Source of the DNA: Bacillota bacterium
Lineage (GTDB): Bacteria; Bacillota; Clostridia; Tissierellales; Sedimentibacteraceae
NCBI GenBank assembly: GCA_023386345.1
Contig: JAEWJT010000004.1
Span: forward strand, 558,001 to 622,000
DNA: 64,000 nt
Direction of reading: 5' to 3'
This document shows, piece by piece, positions 24,812-34,116 of the stretch; position 1 is the first letter of the stretch; each line of letters starts with the position of its first letter. The notes under the pieces were generated by a model. It had not been told where the DNA came from, did not search any database, and was given only the letters and a program-made list of their open reading frames with translations. The position numbers and the translations under genes are program-made.

Positions 24812-24856
24812 ATTTTAATGTAAAAGTGTCTGTGTTTCAATGGTAAGTCATTGAAA
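24812..24856 (-). promoter_or_regulatory. Riboswitch promoter with overlapping dyad
   Basis: On the minus strand TTGAAA (24835-24840) and TAAAAT (24812-24817) have a 17-bp spacer. A perfect dyad TTTCAATG-N6-CATTGAAA (24835-24856) overlaps the -35, a candidate operator adding transcription-level control to the riboswitch. The rest of the gap to 24964 is AT-rich with no feature. Confidence 0.55.
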
Positions 24857-24964
24857 TTGAGGACATATAAAACTTAGCGTACAATATTTTCATTATGATG
24901 TAAAATATGATACAGAATAATAAGGGGGATACCTGTTACTGTAAAATGCTATATCATAAATAAA

Positions 24965-24998
24965 AAGGCATATACATTTTTGAAAATGTATATGCCTT
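24965..24998 (-). terminator. pepF terminator
   Basis: Perfect 16-bp arms (24965-24980 with 24983-24998) begin 25 bp after the pepF stop, followed on the minus strand by TTTTTATTTAT. Confidence 0.85.
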
Positions 24999-25022
24999 AA
25001 AACTTACATAGATATTAAATTA

Positions 25023-26786
25023 TTACTTCTTATTAACTAATTCTACAAATATATCTATTTGCTTAGCAAAAGACTCAAGACCTTTTTTCCAGAATTTTTT
25101 ATCAGTTAAATCAATATCAGCAATTTTAGCTACATCTTCTACACTCATAATTGTTGTAGCCTTAAGCAATTTTTTGTATTTTGGGACAAATGCTTCTCCT
25201 TCTTCTTGGTACTTAGCATATAATCCTCTTGCAAACAATCCACCAAACGCATATGGGAAGTTGTAGAAACTTGTACCTGAGCTATAGTAATGGCTTTTAC
25301 ATACCCACATGTATGGGTGAAGAATATTGTTATCAAGTCCATCACCATAAGCTTCTTTTTGAGCATTTAGCATTATTTCACAAAGATTATCGGAGAACAT
25401 AAAGCTATCACTTCTATTTTCAAACACAGCAGTTTCAAATAAATATCTTGAATAAATATCGCATATAATTTGAGTCACATCTTGCAACTGGCTTTCAACT
25501 AATGCAAGTTTAATATCATCATTTTCTGCAGAAGAAATTGCAGCATTCATTATGATATTTTCATTAAATGTTGACGCTGTCTCTGCTACAGGCATTGAAT
25601 AATCTGTATTTAAAATTCTATTATCTACTACATTTAAGTTGTGATATGCGTGACCTAATTCATGTGCCATTGTTACTACATCACCAAAATTCCCATCAAA
25701 ATTAGTTAAAATTCTACTTTCCTTTATTGGGTATATACCAGCACAAAATGCTCCGCCAACCTTGCCTTCTCTTGGATAAAAATCAATCCATTCTTCATCA
25801 TATGCACGATTAACCATTTCTGCAAGATCTGGTGCAAAACCTTTAAACAAATTAATTAAATAATCTTTAGAATCTTCTATAGTATATTTTTTGTTGTTAT
25901 TGCCCATAGGCGCAAACATGTCATACCATGGCAGACCATTTTTATAGCCCAGCGTTTCTCCCTTAACCTTTAGATATTGGTGGAACTTAGGTAAATATTC
26001 CTTCATTGCCTCTATTAAGGCATCTAAAGTTTCACGCTTCATACGAGCATTATGTAAAGTTTGAGCAAGAGGTGATTCAAATCCTCTTAATTTACACTCA
26101 TTTATTACCTGTAATTTAATGTTGTTTAAAGAAAATGCTACTGAATCTTTGATTTTTTCATAGCAAGCAAGCTCTGCCTCATATGCTCCCTTTCTTACTA
26201 TCGGGTCAGCATCATAAGCAAGATTTCTGATTGTAGATAAATTGGTTTTTTCGCCATTATAATCTACTTGAACGGAAGATGTTAAGTACGACTGAAGTTT
26301 TGACCATGCACTTCCACCGCTTATATTAAATTTTGATATTACTTCTTCTACTTGATCGTTTAAAACATACTTGTTATCCTCAACTATTAATTTTAGAAAA
26401 TATTCATATTCTTTTAAAAGTGAGTTAGAATTAATTATTTCGTCAAGGTTTTTAATATTCGCTATGTATTTTTTTAATATTGTTAATGGTTTTGTAGTAC
26501 TACTTGCTTTGTCACTTAATCTACCAAGATAAGACGCACTATCCGCATCCTTAGTATTTACTGATTGCTTCAAGCTGGCAAAAGAAAATAACTTAGAAAA
26601 AAGCCTTTCTTGTTCTTCAAGTATCTCAATTGCTTTTAATAAATTATTTGATGCTTCATTTTTTTCTAAATTATTTACAAAATTGTTCATTTCACTGATA
26701 GATCCATCAACTTTGCTTAAATCTTCAATGAACTTAGGATCATCGTATCCTGTGTAAAGTTTGTCCAAAGACCATACAGAATTCAT
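25023..26786 (-). CDS. pepF: Oligoendopeptidase F
   Basis: 587-residue M3-family zinc metallopeptidase that degrades oligopeptides in the cytosol. The zinc motif HELGHAYH is near residue 376, with the third ligand Glu in SMPVAETASTFNE downstream. The N-terminal helical part and the C-terminal GTSFYNFPYAFGGLFARGLY are typical of the clostridial group. It is a single-gene unit with AAGGAG before ATG 26786 and its own terminator. The 344 bp upstream carry the divergent permease promoter and a 12-bp inverted repeat. Confidence 0.97.
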   Translation of the reverse strand: MNSVWSLDKLYTGYDDPKFIEDLSKVDGSISEMNNFVNNLEKNEASNNLLKAIEILEEQERLFSKLFSFASLKQSVNTKDADSASYLGRLSDKASSTTKPLTILKKYIANIKNLDEIINSNSLLKEYEYFLKLIVEDNKYVLNDQVEEVISKFNISGGSAWSKLQSYLTSSVQVDYNGEKTNLSTIRNLAYDADPIVRKGAYEAELACYEKIKDSVAFSLNNIKLQVINECKLRGFESPLAQTLHNARMKRETLDALIEAMKEYLPKFHQYLKVKGETLGYKNGLPWYDMFAPMGNNNKKYTIEDSKDYLINLFKGFAPDLAEMVNRAYDEEWIDFYPREGKVGGAFCAGIYPIKESRILTNFDGNFGDVVTMAHELGHAYHNLNVVDNRILNTDYSMPVAETASTFNENIIMNAAISSAENDDIKLALVESQLQDVTQIICDIYSRYLFETAVFENRSDSFMFSDNLCEIMLNAQKEAYGDGLDNNILHPYMWVCKSHYYSSGTSFYNFPYAFGGLFARGLYAKYQEEGEAFVPKYKKLLKATTIMSVEDVAKIADIDLTDKKFWKKGLESFAKQIDIFVELVNKK

Positions 26787-26901
26787 ATTATTCTCCTTTT
26801 TAAATGTATTTTAATGCTAAATAAGGTGTACTTGATATTAATAACGTTGTCCTTATTGCATGATACATTATAGCACATAATAATATTAAATTCAATGTAA
26901 C

Positions 26902-27041
26902 ATGTTAGAATTTTATATTTTAAAAATTGCTTTAATTCAATAACTAACTTTCTTCAAATTTCTACTTGTAACAATTGTTTTATTATGGTAAAATTGCTCG
27001 TATGTTGTTTTATAAAATGTTTTTTTATCAAATTCTAACAT
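26902..27041. repeat. Widely spaced 12-bp inverted repeat in the pepF/TSUP divergent region
   Basis: ATGTTAGAATTT at 26902-26913 reappears inverted as AAATTCTAACAT at 27030-27041, flanking the candidate plus-strand promoter. It could be a looping operator pair. No regulator gene is adjacent. Confidence 0.4.
26966..26994 (+). promoter_or_regulatory. Candidate promoter of the TSUP permease gene
   Basis: TTGTAA (26966-26971) and TAAAAT (26989-26994) with a 17-bp spacer, leaving an untranslated leader of about 130 nt in which I see no known riboswitch. Confidence 0.5.
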
Positions 27042-27130
27042 AGTTTTATTTGATATTAATACTAATTATAAAAGCTCTAAAAATTTAATTAAAAATCTTT
27101 GATTTATGTATTTTTACTCAGATTTTTATT

Positions 27131-27940
27131 ATGGTTTTAAATTTAGAACAGTATTTAGAAAGGAATGTATTTTATAATATGACTGTACCATCTTTGATTT
27201 TTATGTGTTTTGCTGGGTTTATAGCCGCCTTTGTAGATTCTATTGCTGGAGGTGGAGGACTTATCAGTGTTCCTGCTTATATGCTTATTGGATTGCCTCC
27301 TACTATGGTTAATGGAACTAATAAATTTTCTGCTACCTCTGCTTCTTTTACAAGTAGTATAAAGTTTATACAAAACAAAAAGGCTGATTTTAAGATATTA
27401 AAATTCGCATTGCCCCTTACAGTAATTGGAGCTATGACAGGTGCAGGCACAGCACTAAGTATACCTGAAAGCTTTTTAAAAACTATAATAAGCATAATGA
27501 TTGTTTTTATAGGAATTTATACATACTTTTCAAAAAAGCTTGGAGTAGAGGAAAATTTTACTGGTTATACAACAAAAAATATTGTTTTTACATGTATACT
27601 AGCACTATTTATTGGATTTTATGATGGATTTTTTGGTCCAGGAACTGGAACATTTTTAATTTTTGGACTTATAGCAATATATGGCTTTGATTTCACGAAA
27701 GCATCAGGTAATGCCAGAATTATGAACTTTACAAGTAATATAGTCGCTCTCATTGTGTATGCAATAAATGGTAAAATTATATATGCTTATGGTATACCTG
27801 TAGCTATATTTTCAATAATCGGCGCTAAGTTTGGTACACAGTTTGCTCTCAAAAATGGAGCAAAATTCATAAAACCTATATTTATTATAATATCTCTTTT
27901 AACAGCTTCAAAAATGATTATAGAAATGCTATTAAAATAA
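27131..27940 (+). CDS. TauE/SafE (TSUP) family permease
   Basis: 269-residue polytopic membrane protein with about eight helices. FIAAFVDSIAGGGGLISVPA and the repeat-related IGFYDGFFGPGTGTFLIFG are the two family signatures. TSUP proteins export sulfite or sulfoacetate or move related organosulfur anions; the substrate here is open. The start is uncertain: ATG 27131 has no ribosome-binding site, while an internal ATG at 27179 follows AAAGGA at a long 14-nt spacing and would give 253 residues. Confidence 0.88.
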   Translation: MVLNLEQYLERNVFYNMTVPSLIFMCFAGFIAAFVDSIAGGGGLISVPAYMLIGLPPTMVNGTNKFSATSASFTSSIKFIQNKKADFKILKFALPLTVIGAMTGAGTALSIPESFLKTIISIMIVFIGIYTYFSKKLGVEENFTGYTTKNIVFTCILALFIGFYDGFFGPGTGTFLIFGLIAIYGFDFTKASGNARIMNFTSNIVALIVYAINGKIIYAYGIPVAIFSIIGAKFGTQFALKNGAKFIKPIFIIISLLTASKMIIEMLLK

Positions 27941-27954
27941 TATAAAAAAACAAA

Positions 27955-28004
27955 GAGACGTTTCAATTGCCTTGTTATTTCTACAAAGCAATCAAAACAT
28001 CTCT
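27955..28004. terminator. Terminator between TSUP and ABC exporter genes
   Basis: An imperfect stem (about 17 bp with three mismatches, 27955-27971 with 27988-28004) lies between convergent genes, with A/T runs at both ends. Confidence 0.55.
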
Positions 28005-28044
28005 ATATTTTTATTTGCCTAAAAATTGAACACCTTTATTTTTA

Positions 28045-29889
28045 TTATTCACTATAATTAACTGCCTGAGAATTAAACAATTTATAATACAAACTATCTG
28101 TCTTTTTCATCAGATTTTTATGAGTATCAAAATCTTTTATCTTACCGCCATCTATTATCAATATTTTGTCGCAAAAAACACTGCTTGACATCCTGTGAGA
28201 AATGTATATTGCTGTTTTATCGCCTACTAAACTATTGAAATTTTCATATATTTCTGCTTCTGCTAATGGGTCTAAGGCACTTGTTGGCTCGTCAAGTATG
28301 ATAAGTGAAGCATTTTTATATAACGCCCTCGCTATTGCAATCTTTTGCTTCTCACCGCCAGACATATCAACACCCTCTTCATCATAGGCTTTGCCAAACA
28401 TTGACGCAATTCCCTTTGGCAAATTTTTAATCTTTTCTTCTAGACCGACATCCTTTATTAATTCCATAACCCTCTCAGTATTTGAGTTTTGAAAATTACA
28501 GCTTATATTTTCGTCTATACTGAATGCAAATATCTTAAAGTCTTGAAATACTGTTGCTATGCTATTCATGTAGCTATCATAATCATACTCAAATATATCA
28601 TGACCATTTATGTATATCTTTCCATTTGTCGGATGATACAACCTGCATATGAGTTTAACTAATGTTGTCTTTCCTGCACCATTAAGTCCAACAATTGAAA
28701 TTTTCTCTTTTTTATTAATTTCAAAGCTCATGTCTTCAAGAACAAACTTATCGCTTTTTGGATATTTAAAAGATACATTTTCAAATTTAATGCTTTCTAC
28801 TTCGCCTGAGAACTTTGTTTTGCCTTCAACACTCTCATCAGGCAATGACATAAATTCCATAAATGGATCTAGATAATCAAGCATTCGCTCTACAGTAGTT
28901 ATACTATTGCCTAGCTCTGTTGTTGTCCTTGTAAAATTAATAGCCGCTGCCACATACATCGTAAATGAACCAAAACCTATTTTAGAACCTAATCTATCAC
29001 TAATTACTCTAAGTCCTACATATCCATAAGAAATTGCTGCTTGCAAATCATTAATTATACCAGTCAAACCTTCAAAATTACCTTTTTTATTGCAAAACTT
29101 GACATCCATATTGCGTATTTCTATATTATATTCACTTACCCTATCTATCAGCATCTTATTCATATTAAATAGTCTGATATCCTTTTGCATTGTATCTTGT
29201 CCAACTAAATTTATATAATATCCTAACTTTCTGTTAACAGGAATTAGTTCCTTATACATTTTTTGCTGATGTTCCATGAAATTTCTATATGCAAGATTTT
29301 GCAATATAACTGCAACAATTGAAAATACAACCAAAACCCAGCTCAATGTAAATAAAATTACTGTCAAGCCTATAATTGTGGCGATATTGTTAAAAACCTT
29401 AGCAATGCTATCTATAAGGTTTTGTAAAACCTGCATGACATTTAAAGAAAACACAGACCTTTCTTTTAAATCCAAATAATAAGGATCTTCTAGATAAGAA
29501 AAATCGACACTCATAATCTTTTTAGCCATTGCTTGATTAATTTTTTCTCTAACATAGATAGCTCTAACATCTAACAATCGTTTTATCGTCTTTTCTAAGA
29601 AGGCAAATATAACATTAGATAAAATTATTGTTCCTCCAAACAAAATAAATCTATTTAGCAAATTGCTTTCTATTAAATATTCTAAATCTATAATTGAAGG
29701 AATAAAGCTTCTAAATGAAAGAATTTTAAAGAATAAAACAAATTCATCTATCAAAAACTTTGGAAGTATAATGTTTAAGAATAATCTGGTACTACTGACT
29801 AATGTATTACCCACCAAAAGAAATATATAAGCTGGGGAAATTTCCCAAGATAGTTTGAGAAACATTTTTAATTTTTTAAAATTATTCAT
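28045..29889 (-). CDS. ABC exporter half-transporter B (fused permease-ATPase)
   Basis: 614 residues from ATG 29889, whose AAGGAG lies inside the previous gene. Residues 1-340 form a six-helix type-1 exporter domain. The ATPase domain has Walker A GLNGAGKTT, signature MSGGEKQK and Walker B LIILDEPTSALD, with the switch His in ISHR. Start and previous stop overlap by 8 bp, so this and the 607-residue protein probably form a heterodimeric exporter. Both nucleotide sites look intact, unlike heterodimers with one degenerate site. Substrate (drug, peptide or lipid) unknown. Confidence 0.92.
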   Translation of the reverse strand: MNNFKKLKMFLKLSWEISPAYIFLLVGNTLVSSTRLFLNIILPKFLIDEFVLFFKILSFRSFIPSIIDLEYLIESNLLNRFILFGGTIILSNVIFAFLEKTIKRLLDVRAIYVREKINQAMAKKIMSVDFSYLEDPYYLDLKERSVFSLNVMQVLQNLIDSIAKVFNNIATIIGLTVILFTLSWVLVVFSIVAVILQNLAYRNFMEHQQKMYKELIPVNRKLGYYINLVGQDTMQKDIRLFNMNKMLIDRVSEYNIEIRNMDVKFCNKKGNFEGLTGIINDLQAAISYGYVGLRVISDRLGSKIGFGSFTMYVAAAINFTRTTTELGNSITTVERMLDYLDPFMEFMSLPDESVEGKTKFSGEVESIKFENVSFKYPKSDKFVLEDMSFEINKKEKISIVGLNGAGKTTLVKLICRLYHPTNGKIYINGHDIFEYDYDSYMNSIATVFQDFKIFAFSIDENISCNFQNSNTERVMELIKDVGLEEKIKNLPKGIASMFGKAYDEEGVDMSGGEKQKIAIARALYKNASLIILDEPTSALDPLAEAEIYENFNSLVGDKTAIYISHRMSSSVFCDKILIIDGGKIKDFDTHKNLMKKTDSLYYKLFNSQAVNYSE

Positions 29890-31705
29890 TGCTAGCTTCA
29901 GCTCCTTCCTTATAGTATTTGCCTTGAATGCTGAACATCTCATAATATTTGCCACCAAGTGCCATTAGCTCCTCATGATTGCCGTATTCACGCAAGCCTT
30001 CATTATCAAACAATGCAATTTTGTCACAAAATTTGGTGCTAGCAAGTCTGTGAGAAATATAAATTGCTGTTTTGCCTTGTATTAATTCACTAAAATTTTG
30101 ATAAATTTCAGCTTCTGCCAAGGCATCCAATGCAGCTGTTGGTTCATCCATTATTACCATATTAGCATTTTTATATAAAGCTCTTGCAATTGCAAGTTTT
30201 TGCTGCTCTCCACCAGAAAATTCTGTACCATCCTCCTCAATAACTTTTAGCATCATTTGATCTAAGCCCTTTTCAAACCCCTGTACTTTATTTTTAAGTC
30301 CTACCCTTTCAAGAGCTTCCCAAACTCTGTCATCATCAACATTTATAGATGAGCAAGCAACATTTTCTCTTATTGTATATGCGATTATATTTACCTCTTG
30401 GAATACTACAGAAAACATTGAATAAAGAGCTTTCTTATCAAACTTTTTTATAGATATACCGTTAATTAAAATATCTCCCTCAGTTACGTCAAACAGTCCA
30501 GTTATTAGCTTTACCAAGGTTGTTTTTCCTGCTCCGTTTACACCTACTATGGCTAATCTTTCACCTTTACTTATTTTTAAATTTAGATTATTTAAAATAT
30601 ACCTTTCGGTTTTTGGATATTTAAAGCTTACATTTTTAAATTCTATTTCTAAGGTGTCTTCCGTTATAGCCTTAAGCTCGCCACCTTTTTCACCATAATC
30701 AGCATCCATAAAATCATAGAAATCATTGACGTATTGACCTTCTACATATATTATAGTCAAATCCTCTGTTAATGTCTTTAGCATTAGTGATAAAGAAATA
30801 ATAGCAGTCAAATACATTGAAAAATCTGCGATAGACATTCCATTGATAGTTTTGTATATTAATATCCCATATGTCAATAAATCACTTGTTAACAATGTAA
30901 AAAGTGATATAAACCCTAAAGCATATTCCTTATTCTTAATTTTTTTATGTACTTCAACATATCCATCTATTTCCTTGCTATAATTATATAATATTCTATT
31001 TTTAAGCTTATAAACTCTTATGTCTTTACCAAAAGAAAAATCGTGTGTTGTATTATAGTAATATCCACTTTTACGTTCAGAATGTGCTAAAGCTTTTTTA
31101 TTTTTATATGTATACTCTTGAACACCTTTATTTATCAAAAGAGTTACTGCTAAGTTTATAATTAAACCAAATAATATCCATATATTAAGCATACCTATAA
31201 ATATAACAAATACTATTGTAGTTATAAAAATAGCTGGTGTCCTAAATAATTTATGATACACACCCTCGATACCATTTGAATTGCTGCTAGTAGCTTGGAA
31301 TGCCCTCTGATTTTCTTCATAAAAATCTGCATCTTCAACATACTTATATTTAAAGCTTATCAATTTATTAGTAAAATCCCTTAGATAATCTAATCTCAAT
31401 AATGTAATCATGCCTTTAACATGATTAACAACAAAAACCTTTGTATATCCAAATATTGAGCTTAGGACAAAGTACCCAAGTACTATCATTAATATATTTT
31501 CAAGTCTTACACTATCTCCTAATAATAATTCATTGATTAAAAGCTTTGGCAATACAACTGAAAAAAATGGATATACTGCAGTCGCTATTGTATAAATAGC
31601 AAAGAATAAGTAAAGCTTTTTATTATTTTCTGTAACATATCTTAGCATTCTTTTTACTGTCTTACCTAGGGGATAGATAATTTTTTCTTGAGTGTTTTCC
31701 TGCAT
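29882..31705 (-). CDS. ABC exporter half-transporter A (fused permease-ATPase)
   Basis: 607 residues: an N-terminal exporter membrane domain (about 30-330), then an ATPase with Walker A GVNGAGKTT, signature FSGGEQQK and Walker B MVIMDEPTAALD. It starts at ATG 31705 behind GGAGG, 83 bp after the ArsR-like regulator gene, and overlaps its partner gene by 8 bp. The regulator suggests induction by the substrate, as in drug-responsive exporters; this is inference. Confidence 0.92.
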   Translation of the reverse strand: MQENTQEKIIYPLGKTVKRMLRYVTENNKKLYLFFAIYTIATAVYPFFSVVLPKLLINELLLGDSVRLENILMIVLGYFVLSSIFGYTKVFVVNHVKGMITLLRLDYLRDFTNKLISFKYKYVEDADFYEENQRAFQATSSNSNGIEGVYHKLFRTPAIFITTIVFVIFIGMLNIWILFGLIINLAVTLLINKGVQEYTYKNKKALAHSERKSGYYYNTTHDFSFGKDIRVYKLKNRILYNYSKEIDGYVEVHKKIKNKEYALGFISLFTLLTSDLLTYGILIYKTINGMSIADFSMYLTAIISLSLMLKTLTEDLTIIYVEGQYVNDFYDFMDADYGEKGGELKAITEDTLEIEFKNVSFKYPKTERYILNNLNLKISKGERLAIVGVNGAGKTTLVKLITGLFDVTEGDILINGISIKKFDKKALYSMFSVVFQEVNIIAYTIRENVACSSINVDDDRVWEALERVGLKNKVQGFEKGLDQMMLKVIEEDGTEFSGGEQQKLAIARALYKNANMVIMDEPTAALDALAEAEIYQNFSELIQGKTAIYISHRLASTKFCDKIALFDNEGLREYGNHEELMALGGKYYEMFSIQGKYYKEGAEASNE

Positions 31706-31788
31706 ATTTCTAAGACCTCCATGTTTTATTTAATTTTAACTACATAGTAAAATTTATTTGTTAATAAAAATTTATATGTAGTCAATAT

Positions 31789-32460
31789 CTACTTATCGTC
31801 CCAATCACCTTTAGAATATGTTTCATCAATCATATCGCTAATTCCAGCCAGCAACATAATAATTCCTTGAACCTTATGCGGTTGTATCGCATATACACCT
31901 TTATTATTATTCACGTCTTCAACAATCAAATCAGCTACAAGCAAAGGCCTCATGTGGTGATATGCCTGTCCAGTCGAATTTAAATTACATTCCTTCACAA
32001 TCTCAGCTACAGACATGGGTTTTTTTAAAATAGCAAGTAAAATATTTAATCTATCGCTATTTCCAATGCAATTAAGAACTTTTTCTACAGTCTTATTTTC
32101 AATAAGATTCAATAAATTATCTACATTTACACCACTGCTTATCCAATTGTGCTGCCTGTCATTAGAGTAAAACACTCCTAAATGGCTTATTAAGCCTGAA
32201 ATACCTTTATCCTTTGTTTGTTGGCATAATTCTCCTAATTTATCATCCAGCTGTTTGTCAGGATGAATGTTATTCACTATACGGACACCCTTTGACGTAT
32301 TGTTCTCATCTGCTTTTTCATCATTTTCTCTAAGGCAAAAGCTTTTAACTTGCTGTGTATGTTTGTTGTTAATTATAGTATCTTGTGCCATAATTTTTTC
32401 TTTGATTTCTAAGATTTCATTTTTTAATCTGTCAATTTCTTCCGCTAAATTTCTTTCCAT
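31789..32460 (-). CDS. ArsR-like winged-helix regulator with N-terminal coiled coil
   Basis: 223 residues. Residues 3-30 form a heptad-rich coiled coil, and 35-75 are polar. The C-terminal part (about 125-215) is a winged helix: NCIGNSDRLNILLAILKKPM, then MSVAEIVKECNL, TGQAYHHMRPL and a wing with GVYAIQP. That is ArsR-like, but no metal-binding cysteine motif is seen. It leads the operon with the two ABC genes, and its promoter contains repeated ATTACG/CGTAAT half-sites, so it probably represses its own operon. Confidence 0.82.
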   Translation of the reverse strand: MERNLAEEIDRLKNEILEIKEKIMAQDTIINNKHTQQVKSFCLRENDEKADENNTSKGVRIVNNIHPDKQLDDKLGELCQQTKDKGISGLISHLGVFYSNDRQHNWISSGVNVDNLLNLIENKTVEKVLNCIGNSDRLNILLAILKKPMSVAEIVKECNLNSTGQAYHHMRPLLVADLIVEDVNNNKGVYAIQPHKVQGIIMLLAGISDMIDETYSKGDWDDK

Positions 32461-32503
32461 TATAATCTCGCTCCTTTCAAATTATAAAATAAATAAATTC
32501 GCA

Positions 32504-32556
32504 ATTACGTAATATCATTATATCTCATTACGATTTGTTTGTCAATGCGTAATTAC
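32504..32556 (-). promoter_or_regulatory. ABC exporter operon promoter and operators
   Basis: On the minus strand a perfect TTGACA (32540-32545) and perfect TATAAT (32517-32522) have a 17-bp spacer. Half-sites ATTACG/CGTAAT occur as a full palindrome ATTACGTAAT downstream of the -10 (32504-32513), inside the spacer (32527-32532) and upstream of the -35 (32548-32553). Such saturation fits tight repression by the first gene product. The rest of the 387 bp gap to 32847 is AT-rich; TATGGTAAAAT near 32680 may belong to a plus-strand promoter. Confidence 0.8.
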
Positions 32557-32847
32557 AAATTTCCGCACTTCAGTAATTTATTACTATAAAACAAAGTATT
32601 TTTAATACAAAAATTAAATTAATATTTATGATTTAATATATAAATATTTTATCATTTTTCTTGTAGCTATTAGTTTTATATGGTAAAATTGTATACACTA
32701 TATAAAATAATACTAATTTAAGAAATGAGATAATAATTTTGTTTACAGATAATATTATTATTGAAATATTAATACTTCGCAATATGTTACAAGATGATGA
32801 TTACTTTTTATAAAATTAAAATAAATTACCATTATATGGAGGTTAAA

Positions 32848-33282
32848 ATGAAAGAAAAAATTAATTCAGATATTCAAAAAAATATGGATGAACGATTTGG
32901 TCGTGATACATTGATTTCAGTTGCAACTATAGATAATGGCATCCCTCATGTTCGAATTGTCGATAGTTATTATGAAGATGGTACATTTTACACATTAACT
33001 CATGCACACTCCAATAAAATGAAGAACATAAATGCAAACCCTACTGTTGCGCTATGTAGCGAATGGTTTACAGCTCATGGTATTGGCGAAAATATTGGAC
33101 ATCCATGTGATGATAAGAATGCAGAAATTGCAAAAAAATTAAGAGTTATTTTTTCTGATTGTTATTGTAATGATAAAAACAAAGATAGCAACCCAGATAC
33201 TTGCATCCTTTGTATTCGTTTAACAGATGGCATACTTATTCATGATGGAATAAAATACGAGATTGATTTTTCAACTAATTAA
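32848..33282 (+). CDS. Pyridoxamine 5'-phosphate oxidase family protein
   Basis: 144 residues from ATG 32848 behind GGAGG. Split-barrel flavin-binding fold: LISVATIDNGIPHVRIVDSYYEDG, then FYTLTHAHSNKMKNI, the typical FMN-site strands. It is a paralogue of the protein at 50333: same length class, with matching HSNKM/KSNKM, GIGEN and KNAEI/LR segments. Small members of this family bind FMN, F420 or haem; the actual reaction is unknown. The nucleotidyltransferase gene follows after 22 bp. Confidence 0.85.
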   Translation: MKEKINSDIQKNMDERFGRDTLISVATIDNGIPHVRIVDSYYEDGTFYTLTHAHSNKMKNINANPTVALCSEWFTAHGIGENIGHPCDDKNAEIAKKLRVIFSDCYCNDKNKDSNPDTCILCIRLTDGILIHDGIKYEIDFSTN

Positions 33283-33304
33283 AATATAAGCTAGAGGTTA
33301 TTTT

Positions 33305-34066
33305 ATGGACTGGGAAACAAGACTTAATAAATTTATTGAAAATTTTGAGCATAAACAAGATTTAATCGGCGTTATTGTTTGTGGAAGCTACATAACAGGA
33401 AATCCAAGCAATCATTCCGATTTAGATGTACATTTGCTTTTGAATGATACATGTGATTATAGAGAACGAGGAAACAGAGTTGTTGATGGCTTGTTAATTG
33501 AATACTTTGCTAACCCTCCGAAGCAAATTCTTTCGTATTTTAATGAGGACTTAAAAGATAAGAGTTTAATGTGTCAAACTCAATTCGCAACAGGTAAAAT
33601 ACTTAAAGATTTAACAGGAAAAGCCATAGAATTAAAAAATATTGCCAATAATATGATTGAAGAATTTTATTGCAATAACAAATATGAAATGTCGGAATTG
33701 GCGAAATATTTTTTATGGGATATGCTTGATGATTTGCAAGATGCCTACGATAACAGTAAAGCTGATTTTAGTTTTTTATATTATAATCTACTTAATCGTA
33801 TGATTTCTAGTTACATGCAAAGCATAAACAGACCATATAATTTTAAAACAATTTTAGGTAATGCTTCATCTGAAATAGTACGCAAAAAGTACATGCTCAA
33901 AGAATTACCGCACGATAATATTAAAATTCTTATTGACAAATGTATTATTGAAAAAAACATTGAACAACAGATGATACTGTATACTGACTTGACAAATGAA
34001 ATTTTATCTTTGTACGGTGGATTTAATATTAATGAATTCACATTAAATTCAGATGTTGAACTGTAG
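33305..34066 (+). CDS. Nucleotidyltransferase-domain protein
   Basis: 253 residues. The pol-beta nucleotidyltransferase motif is clear: VCGSYITGNPSNHSDLDVHL near residues 25-44, giving G-S and D-x-D. The helical C-terminal part (about 110-250) resembles aminoglycoside or small-molecule nucleotidyltransferases, but no specific substrate signature is seen. It is downstream of the PNPOx gene by 22 bp and 50 bp ahead of tmcAL. It might modify an antibiotic or a metabolite; I cannot choose. Confidence 0.8.
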   Translation: MDWETRLNKFIENFEHKQDLIGVIVCGSYITGNPSNHSDLDVHLLLNDTCDYRERGNRVVDGLLIEYFANPPKQILSYFNEDLKDKSLMCQTQFATGKILKDLTGKAIELKNIANNMIEEFYCNNKYEMSELAKYFLWDMLDDLQDAYDNSKADFSFLYYNLLNRMISSYMQSINRPYNFKTILGNASSEIVRKKYMLKELPHDNIKILIDKCIIEKNIEQQMILYTDLTNEILSLYGGFNINEFTLNSDVEL

Positions 34067-34116
34067 CTTTTTATTTATTAAAATTAGAAATACATAAAGT
34101 AGACGGAGGAGCATTT

